DNA of 45,472 bases, from contig JAGGYZ010000329.1 in NCBI GenBank assembly GCA_021162285.1, positions 1-45,472 of the forward strand, given 5' to 3'. The DNA is from Candidatus Fermentibacteraceae bacterium (GTDB lineage Bacteria; Fermentibacterota; Fermentibacteria; Fermentibacterales; JCC-6). Below are positions 39,746 to 45,472 of the stretch, piece by piece. Each line of letters starts with the position of its first letter. Positions within the stretch are counted from its first letter, which is position 1. The position numbers were made by a program, and so were the translations under genes. The notes under the pieces are model-generated. The model was not told where the DNA came from, did not search any database, and worked only from the letters and a program-made list of their open reading frames with translations.

Positions 39746-40978
39746 ATGAAAATGACTGATAAAGTTACCCGGTTTCAGGAAGATGTTACAAGAACCATCC
39801 TGGGGTTAAGAAAATCCATAGGCATTGTTGTTAGCAAACTGCCTGACAGGATAGACAGTCCCCACGATGTGTATCAGGTACTGGGTCTCGACAAGAAACT
39901 TGGCTGGAGAATCTACAAGATAATACACGAAGACGATCTTTTTTTTGCAGCACAGTTCGTGCCTGGTAAGCATTCTTTTGGTCGCTTTATAAGAAGCTGC
40001 AAGGCAAAAGGCGTGGAAAAAAGCTACCTGGATGCGGCGTTGGAAGCAGTAGAGGAATTCTACGAGATAATAGAGATTCATTCCGGGGACAGACAGTCTA
40101 TGGATATGATGCTCATGGCCAGTTCGCGTGATGGCAGAGATCAGGCCTACAACACTCTTAGAAAACAGGCGTACTACGCACAGAGTCATCTGCTGGGTCT
40201 TCAGGCAGAAACGCAGCTTGATGCCTGGATTTTCGGACCGTCTGTTGAAGAGGGAATGCTTGACGTGGCTGAAGTCAAAGGTCTTTTTGATGTAAGAAGG
40301 AACAGACCCGGGGTGAAATGGGTTATAGATACACCTTGTTTTTATGCTGGAAACGAGCATGAAGAACATGTATTTACAAATTCAATTGACCCGGGAGCAA
40401 CATGCAGCCTGATGGACAAGGTTCCTTTTCTGGAAAGCTACTGCAGTACCCCTCTGCCTTCACTGAAAACAGTTACTTCCCACAGCTGTGGTCCGGTTTA
40501 CGAGCTTGAAGACGGACCACTGGGAAATACGAACCTTATAGATACAGTTACAGGAACCGTTTCAAGGGGTATTTTTCCCATAAAACCCGAAGAGGGTGAA
40601 GAGCACCACGAAGTGTCTGTAAAGATATATACTCCTGTTCAGAACCTGGTTCTGGATCTGTTTTTCCACGAAACCATGGCGGAAACCATGTCCGGTAATC
40701 CTCAGGCTAAAATGCTGTTCGATTACTACACCCACGGAGGTGCACTTGCTTACCGTTCAGACAGAGACAGGATTCCCATGGATGTGAAACCCATGATGAT
40801 AGGTACAGGTACAAGCTGTGCCTACACACCTCTGATTCCGAAGTACTCCGACATGCTCGCGGAAGTGTTCCAGTGTCTCAGGTGGGATCCGGACGAGTTT
40901 GTGGTGTACAGAACACGGGTGGAGTTCCCCATTGTTCCCTCATCACTTTACTACTCTGATGCAATGGTGAGAAGCTAG
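39746..40978 (+). CDS. Conserved-looking protein of unknown function, partner of the winged-helix regulator
   Basis: A 410-residue soluble protein that I cannot assign. The N-terminal 80 residues are helical, with VYQVLGLDKKLGWRIYKIIHEDD, possibly a DNA-binding or oligomerisation helix pair. The middle has HSGDRQSMDMMLMASSRDGR and LDAWIFGPSVEEGMLDVAEV, and the C-terminal half is beta-rich with HETMAETMSGNPQ. There is no signal peptide, membrane segment or known catalytic motif. ATG at 39746 or at 39752 could be the start; AAGG fits the second better. Its stop shares the palindrome CTAG (40975-40978) with the stop of the convergent thiC. Codon use looks like that of its neighbours. Confidence 0.7.
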   Translation: MKMTDKVTRFQEDVTRTILGLRKSIGIVVSKLPDRIDSPHDVYQVLGLDKKLGWRIYKIIHEDDLFFAAQFVPGKHSFGRFIRSCKAKGVEKSYLDAALEAVEEFYEIIEIHSGDRQSMDMMLMASSRDGRDQAYNTLRKQAYYAQSHLLGLQAETQLDAWIFGPSVEEGMLDVAEVKGLFDVRRNRPGVKWVIDTPCFYAGNEHEEHVFTNSIDPGATCSLMDKVPFLESYCSTPLPSLKTVTSHSCGPVYELEDGPLGNTNLIDTVTGTVSRGIFPIKPEEGEEHHEVSVKIYTPVQNLVLDLFFHETMAETMSGNPQAKMLFDYYTHGGALAYRSDRDRIPMDVKPMMIGTGTSCAYTPLIPKYSDMLAEVFQCLRWDPDEFVVYRTRVEFPIVPSSLYYSDAMVRS

Positions 40979-42273
40979 TCCTCATCTTCCATCATTGCTC
41001 TGCGACTTGTTTTAAGAGCGCAGAGATGTCCGCACATTGAACAGACATCTTCGTCTTCCGGAAGTACCTCGTCACGAAAGTTTCTTGCTGTTACAGGATC
41101 CATGGCGATTTCAAACTGCTGTTTCCAGTCAAATGCCGCTCTTGCTTCGGCCATGGCATTGTCCGGATTCATAGCTCCTGGAATTCCCCTTGCAATATCC
41201 GCTGCATGCGCAGCAATCCTGGCAGATATGACTCCCACTCTAACATCATCTATGTCTGGCAGTCTCAGGTGTTCAGCCGGGGTTACATAGCACAGGAAGT
41301 CCGCTCCGTTCCACGCGGCTATTGCTCCTCCGATAGCACTGGTGATGTGATCGTAACCTGGTGCAATATCAGTTACTATAGGGCCGAGAACATAGAACGG
41401 AGCTCCACCGCACAGACTTTTTTGAATTCTGATATTTTCTGCGATCTGATCCATCGGAACATGGCCTGGACCCTCTATCATCGTCTGCACATCCGCTGCC
41501 AGAGCCTTCTTCTGCAGCTCTCCAAGGGAAACAAGTTCTTCTATCTGGCCTCTGTCTCCAGCATCGGCGATGCAGCCCGGGCGGAGACCATCACCGAGAG
41601 AAAATGTAACATCGTATTCTCTGAGGATTTCAGTCAGCCTGTTGAAACCGGAGTACAGAGGGTTCTCCTCTCCCCGTTTTTCCATCCACTCTGCCATGAG
41701 AGAGCCTCCACGGGAAACTATCCCCATTTTACGCCCCTGTTCACGCAGAAGTGCCACTGACCGTCTTGTAACCCCGCAGTGCAGTGTAAGGTAGTCTACT
41801 CCGGCTCTGCAGTGATCTTCCACGGCGGAGAAAATTTCTTCAGCCGATACATCTGCCACATCACGGTTATCATCCATTGCAACTCCGAAGACCTGGTAAA
41901 CAGGTACAGTTCCGAGAGGAACCGGGCTGGCTGCGGTAATACCTTTAAGAATAGTCTTCCAGCCTGTACCTGTGGAGAGGTCCATAACCGTGTGCGCTCC
42001 GGAGGAAACAGCCATTTTCAGCTTTTCCAGTTCCTCTTTAACCGACTCGTGGTCCATTGAGCTGCCGATGTTTGCGTTTATCTTTATCCTGCTTCCACCG
42101 CCTATTATGCAGGGCGATGATATTCTTCTTGTGTTGTTGGACGGAACAACGGCGTGACCGGCAGCAATTTCCCTGAGAGCATCTTCAACACAGAGGCTTT
42201 CATCCTTGATCGCAAGGAGTACAACGCTGTCTGCTTTTCCCATGCGTGCCTGTTCGATAATTGTATTTGACAT
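40975..42273 (-). CDS. thiC: Phosphomethylpyrimidine synthase ThiC (or BzaF-like paralogue)
   Basis: ThiC is a radical SAM enzyme that rearranges aminoimidazole ribotide to the hydroxymethylpyrimidine of thiamine. The 432-residue protein, a short form, has NANIGSS, DLSTG, GTVPVYQ, TLHCG, SRGGSLMAEW, SLGDGLRPGC, IEGPGHVPMDQI, PGYDHITSAIGGA and CYVTPAEHLRLP. The iron-sulfur cysteines are Cys411, Cys414 and Cys418 in CSMCGHLC, spaced CX2CX3C. The spacing I know from well-studied ThiC is CX2CX4C. BzaF, which makes the cobalamin lower ligand, is a close relative and cannot be excluded. ATG at 42273 follows AAAGGAC. No TPP riboswitch is recognisable upstream. Confidence 0.9.
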   Translation of the reverse strand: MSNTIIEQARMGKADSVVLLAIKDESLCVEDALREIAAGHAVVPSNNTRRISSPCIIGGGSRIKINANIGSSMDHESVKEELEKLKMAVSSGAHTVMDLSTGTGWKTILKGITAASPVPLGTVPVYQVFGVAMDDNRDVADVSAEEIFSAVEDHCRAGVDYLTLHCGVTRRSVALLREQGRKMGIVSRGGSLMAEWMEKRGEENPLYSGFNRLTEILREYDVTFSLGDGLRPGCIADAGDRGQIEELVSLGELQKKALAADVQTMIEGPGHVPMDQIAENIRIQKSLCGGAPFYVLGPIVTDIAPGYDHITSAIGGAIAAWNGADFLCYVTPAEHLRLPDIDDVRVGVISARIAAHAADIARGIPGAMNPDNAMAEARAAFDWKQQFEIAMDPVTARNFRDEVLPEDEDVCSMCGHLCALKTSRRAMMEDED

Positions 42274-42365
42274 GTCGTCCTTTCCAGTTCTAATTTTCCG
42301 GCGATTTCACCGAACATGAATTATAGTTTACTTCTCAGTGAACCGCATTCAATCTGGAGGAAACC

Positions 42366-43688
42366 ATGATCTGTGCCGTCATTTCTGCTCTGTTGTCTAT
42401 TGTTCCGTCTTCCGGGGAGGCTCTTGAAGCCATGCTGGAAGAACATCCGTTCCCTGCTGCCCAGGAAGCTGTGCTTATAGAGTACGGTGACCGGTTTCTT
42501 GTGCCTGAAAGCCCTTCTCTTGTGAAAGCAGCTGTTCTGCGGCAGTTTCACCGGATGGCATTTCAGCTTCAGCCCGAGCCTGTCAGCAGTCTTGCAGATT
42601 ACATAACAGAGAACTGGAGTTCCCTGGATACAGAAACAAAGAATCTCTGGAGAGAGTTTGCTGGAAGAACCGGGCTCATGGTACCGGCAGAAGCTGTCTC
42701 AGGTGAAAACCTCACTTCCATTCTTCGTTACTGTTCGGAAACCGGCAGTACAGTTCCTGAAGTGAACACAGGGAATCTCACAGATCTGCAGCGCTTTTAC
42801 TACACACTGGCTCTTCCACCGGACCAGTCTCTTCAATTCATTGAAGACCCCGGCTGGGCTGTAAGAAATGCAGTGCTTCAGAATAATCCCGGCGCTGCTT
42901 TTGAGATGCTTGATGACCCTTCACCTTACGTAAGAATGAATGCGGCACTTGCAGCCGGCCGCGATGACCTGCTTCTTGAAATGGCATCTGCAGACGGCCC
43001 TCTGGGACATATGTCTCTGGCTGGCGTAGGGCAGGTTCCAATACTGGAAGATTCCCTTTTCAACAGCGATGATCCTGCAAAACGGGTTTCAGCCCTGTTA
43101 ACTCTTCTCGATCTGGGATGGACTGTTCCCCAGACGAAAGTTGATTATCTGCTCACAGATGACTATGTAATGGTAAGAGCAATAGTCGCAGATGCCACAG
43201 GTAGAAACTTCGCAATGCCGGAAGAGGGAGATCTTCCAGAGGAAGCACCTGCTCTGCTGGATGTACCAGACCGCCTTGTGCTGGTTACCGACGCAGGAGA
43301 TTTTACAATGACCCTGCTGAAGGAAGCTGCCCCTGTAACCTGCAGAAGTTTCTGGTACCTTGCCGAAACAGGTTTTTACAACGGAATCTATTTCCACCGG
43401 GTTATTCCGGGATTTGTTGCCCAGGCAGGCTGTCCGGAAGGCAATGGATACGGCGGGCCTGGCTATACAATACCGGCGGAAAACAACACCGTTCCCTACC
43501 GGAGAGGCATTGTTGGCATGGCGGACTCCGGTCTTGATACAGGAGGAAGCCAGTTCTTTATAATGCTTGACAGTCAGAGACGACTGGACTGCCGTTACAC
43601 GGTTTTTGCCTCTGTAGACAACACAGACAATCTGGATAACATTGAGGTTGGAACAAGGATACTTGAAATTCATATGATAAATCCTTAG
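42366..43688 (+). CDS. Exported cyclophilin-type peptidyl-prolyl isomerase with HEAT-like N-terminal region
   Basis: A 440-residue protein. It begins with a short hydrophobic stretch (MICAVISALLSIVPSSGEA) that may be a signal peptide. Residues about 20-295 are helical repeats resembling HEAT units (WAVRNAVLQNNPGAAFEMLD, SPYVRMNAALAAG, KRVSALLTLLDLGW, YVMVRAIVADATGR). The C-terminal cyclophilin domain, about 298-440, has FHRVIPGFVAQAG with the catalytic Arg, GNGYGGPGY, GIVGMADSGLDTGGSQFFIM and YTVFASVDN. These match bacterial cyclophilins. Helical repeats in front of the catalytic domain probably help recognise substrates. ATG at 42366 follows GGAGG. It diverges from thiC. Confidence 0.88.
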   Translation: MICAVISALLSIVPSSGEALEAMLEEHPFPAAQEAVLIEYGDRFLVPESPSLVKAAVLRQFHRMAFQLQPEPVSSLADYITENWSSLDTETKNLWREFAGRTGLMVPAEAVSGENLTSILRYCSETGSTVPEVNTGNLTDLQRFYYTLALPPDQSLQFIEDPGWAVRNAVLQNNPGAAFEMLDDPSPYVRMNAALAAGRDDLLLEMASADGPLGHMSLAGVGQVPILEDSLFNSDDPAKRVSALLTLLDLGWTVPQTKVDYLLTDDYVMVRAIVADATGRNFAMPEEGDLPEEAPALLDVPDRLVLVTDAGDFTMTLLKEAAPVTCRSFWYLAETGFYNGIYFHRVIPGFVAQAGCPEGNGYGGPGYTIPAENNTVPYRRGIVGMADSGLDTGGSQFFIMLDSQRRLDCRYTVFASVDNTDNLDNIEVGTRILEIHMINP

Positions 43689-43734
43689 GATTGCCGGAGC
43701 AAAACAATATTAACCATTCAGCGGAGAGCATTAC

Positions 43735-44685
43735 ATGACGCACAAAAAAGTACTTGTGACCGGTGCCATGGGGCAGATTGGCAGTGAGCTGACCGGTGTG
43801 TTGAGAAGGAAGTATGGCCGGGAGAATGTAGTTGCAACGGACATTCGTAAACCTGAAGGGGTTCTTGCGGGATCAGGCCCCTGTGATGTGCTTGATGTTA
43901 CAGATAAAACCGCAGTTTTTACCATGCTGCAAAAGTACGGAATAAACACGGTTTACCACATGGCAGCCATTCTAAGTGCAACCGGAGAGAAACACCCTGC
44001 TTTGTGCTGGAATGTAAACATGAATGGCTCAATAAACATCATGGATGCCGCAGTAGAGCTTGGTCTGGAAACGGTTATAATTCCCAGCTCCATAGCAGCT
44101 TTCGGGCCGGAAACACCCAGATTCAACACACCCCAGGAGACGATTTTGCGCCCGAGAACGATGTATGGTGTAACGAAAGTGTGTGGCGAACTGCTTGGAG
44201 ACTACTACGTGAAAAGATTCGGTGTGGATATCCGTGGTGTGCGCTATCCGGGAATCATCAGTTCTGAAACTCTTCCCGGAGGCGGCACAACAGACTATGC
44301 CGTGGACATATTCTACAAAGCAGTGGAAGAAGGTACTTACACCTGTTTTGTTAAAGAGGATACAAAACTGCCAATGATGTACATGCCTGATTGTATCAAA
44401 GCCACAATTGATCTGGCGGAAGCGGATAAAGAGTCTCTGGTTCACAGCTGCGAATACAACCTGGCTGCACTTTCATTTACCGCCGGCGAGCTTGCTGCGG
44501 AGATAAGAAAGCATGTGCCCGGATTTGAGGTCACCTATGAGCCGGATTTCCGCCAGGCCATCGCGGATACATGGCCAGCGACAATCGATGATTCGGCTGC
44601 CAGAAACGAATGGGGCTGGCAACCGGATTGGAACCTTGAAAACATGACAATGGATATGCTTGAGAAGCTGAGAGCTAAAATCTGA
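43735..44685 (+). CDS. L-threonine 3-dehydrogenase, SDR/epimerase type
   Basis: Oxidises L-threonine with NAD to 2-amino-3-ketobutyrate. The 316-residue protein belongs to the extended short-chain dehydrogenase family. It has the nucleotide motif GAMGQIG at 10-16, the adenine-side ATDIRKP, catalytic Tyr144 and Lys148 in MYGVTK, and RYPGIISSETLPGGGTTDYA. The latter closely matches the SDR-type threonine dehydrogenases known from Flavobacterium and Thermoplasma rather than zinc-dependent Tdh. Presence of kbl in the window supports this. A general UDP-sugar epimerase is the alternative. ATG at 43735 follows GCGGAGAG. Confidence 0.88.
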   Translation: MTHKKVLVTGAMGQIGSELTGVLRRKYGRENVVATDIRKPEGVLAGSGPCDVLDVTDKTAVFTMLQKYGINTVYHMAAILSATGEKHPALCWNVNMNGSINIMDAAVELGLETVIIPSSIAAFGPETPRFNTPQETILRPRTMYGVTKVCGELLGDYYVKRFGVDIRGVRYPGIISSETLPGGGTTDYAVDIFYKAVEEGTYTCFVKEDTKLPMMYMPDCIKATIDLAEADKESLVHSCEYNLAALSFTAGELAAEIRKHVPGFEVTYEPDFRQAIADTWPATIDDSAARNEWGWQPDWNLENMTMDMLEKLRAKI

Positions 44686-44697
44686 TTCCTGTGCTGT

Positions 44698-44745
44698 CCC
44701 CAGGCTACCTGCAGGACTTTGTATCGGTTATTGTGCTACCTGGGG
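44698..44745 (+). terminator. Weak long-loop hairpin after the threonine dehydrogenase gene
   Basis: CCCCAGG (44698-44704) can pair with CCTGGGG (44739-44745) across about 34 bases, followed by TTTAAC. GCTACCTG occurs twice, in the left arm region and before the right arm. The long loop and short T tract make a terminator role uncertain. Confidence 0.3.
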
Positions 44746-44770
44746 TTTAACTGCGCTACAGGAGATACAA

Positions 44771-45472
44771 TTGAATACACATGTTCAGCAGCAACTGTTC
44801 TTCGGCAGAGAGAAAGAGCTGTCGGAGCTGTCCCGGAAACTCATGGAGCCGGGATGCACCGTTTTAACCATTACCGGAATAGGCGGAGTTGGTAAAACAT
44901 CCACAGCTATGAAACTTGCTGAAGATCTGCAGTTCCGCTTTGATGATGGAGTGTATTTTGTTCCCCTTTCCGGTCTGGAGCACTCCGGGCAGGTTGCACC
45001 GGCAATAGCGTCAAAACTGGGTCTGAGAATATCCGGCGGAAGTTTTGCCAGACAGCTTAAGGATATCCTGAAACAAAAGAACCTGCTTCTGGTACTCGAT
45101 AACTTCGAGCATCTGATCAGTGCATCGTCACTTGTTGAAGAAATAGGGCTTGCCTCGGAACAGGTAAAGATGCTTGTTACTTCCAGAACAAGACTGAACA
45201 TTGCCGGCGAATTTGTCTATGAGCTGTCAGGCATGACTATCCCGGAAGAGGATACTCATGAGATTCTTCTATCTTCACCGCCGGTGAGGCTGTTTCTGTC
45301 CAATCCGGATGTTGACGGGAAACTTGACCTTGACGACATGAAAACTGTTGTTCAGATATGCAGGTCGGTTAACGGTGTACCGCTGGGGATCGTTCTGGCA
45401 TCATCCTGGCTTATCGAAATGACACCTCTGGAAATACTGCGCCGGATTTCCGAAACAGAAGATCTTCTTAAC
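44771..45472 (+). CDS. STAND-class NTPase (NB-ARC/AfsR-like), 3' end outside window
   Basis: The first 234 residues of a signal-transducing ATPase; it remains open to the last base. TTG at 44771 follows AGGAG at seven bases. Motifs in order are FGREKELSEL (10-19), Walker A GIGGVGKT (36-43), Walker B LLLVLDN (105-111) followed by FEHL, the sensor TSRTRL (137-142) and GVPLGI (202-207), the GxP motif of STAND NTPases. Downstream parts usually carry TPR or WD repeats, or a regulator domain, which would determine its role. Such proteins act as switches in transcription control or defence. No frameshift was seen. A single antisense frame over it is a shadow. Confidence 0.82.
   Translation, partial: MNTHVQQQLFFGREKELSELSRKLMEPGCTVLTITGIGGVGKTSTAMKLAEDLQFRFDDGVYFVPLSGLEHSGQVAPAIASKLGLRISGGSFARQLKDILKQKNLLLVLDNFEHLISASSLVEEIGLASEQVKMLVTSRTRLNIAGEFVYELSGMTIPEEDTHEILLSSPPVRLFLSNPDVDGKLDLDDMKTVVQICRSVNGVPLGIVLASSWLIEMTPLEILRRISETEDLLN

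Noticed and set aside
42274..42365. TPP riboswitch before thiC
   Set aside because: Only 92 bases separate the divergent genes, and no THI-box elements were recognised.
44785..45201. 138-codon antisense frame at the right edge
   Set aside because: It is a shadow of the STAND ATPase, whose Walker A, Walker B and GxP motifs lie on the plus strand.
1..45472. tRNA, rRNA, CRISPR array, insertion sequence or prophage
   Set aside because: Reading by eye found no tRNA-like T-loop, regularly spaced repeats, transposase, integrase or phage structural gene; a covariance-model scan would be decisive.

Overview
The window looks like a chromosomal piece of an uncultivated, anaerobic-type diderm bacterium. 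Supporting signs are lipoprotein signal peptides with lipobox cysteines, two families of envelope lytic transglycosylases, a membrane-anchored PpiD-like periplasmic chaperone, and frequent TTG starts preceded by good ribosome sites. The style recalls the candidate phylum Fermentibacterota (Hyd24-12), but that is an impression from memory. No rRNA, tRNA, CRISPR array, insertion sequence or prophage was seen.

Layout. 1-831: the C-terminal part of a histidine kinase that enters from the left edge. 838-5442, minus strand: six consecutive secreted or anchored proteins built from 11 copies of one domain of about 85 residues (N-G-L start, W-G-x-D/N centre, acidic D-E-D-G-D loop, S-D-M-D end). This is the most unusual part of the window. 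5573-11065, plus strand: a tightly overlapping cofactor and salvage operon (GGDEF protein, amidohydrolase, nadC, coaX, stand-alone coaC, mtnA). 11188-14205: dnaK and dnaJ. 14325-21829: an overlapping chain of mutS2, dnaG, a sigma-70 factor and a btuFDC-like cobalamin or iron-siderophore ABC importer. 22078-24288: an SLC12-like transporter. 24353-26200, minus: a PpiD-like chaperone. 26282-28021: holA and a coiled-coil zinc-ribbon protein. 28053-29021, minus: asd. 29025-37603: an envelope operon in which two lytic transglycosylases flank two large helical or TPR proteins. 37773-39017: kbl. 39066-40978: a winged-helix regulator fused to a degenerate nucleotidyltransferase domain, then an unknown protein. 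40975-42273, minus: thiC. 42366-45472: a HEAT-like/cyclophilin fusion, an SDR-type threonine dehydrogenase, and the start of a STAND ATPase that runs off the right edge.

How parts fit. Threonine dehydrogenase and Kbl together would turn threonine into glycine and acetyl-CoA. NadC, CoaX, CoaC and MtnA form a cofactor and salvage unit with a signalling protein at its head. The mutS2-dnaG-sigma order resembles a macromolecular-synthesis operon, although the sigma factor has an altered region 2.3/2.4. Regulatory signals are sparse but informative: a pair of direct repeats 21 bp apart overlapping a promoter at 39028-39063, two promoters that would give leaderless mRNAs (dnaJ and the winged-helix gene), and a strong hairpin inside the lipoprotein cluster that leaves no room for a new promoter behind it.
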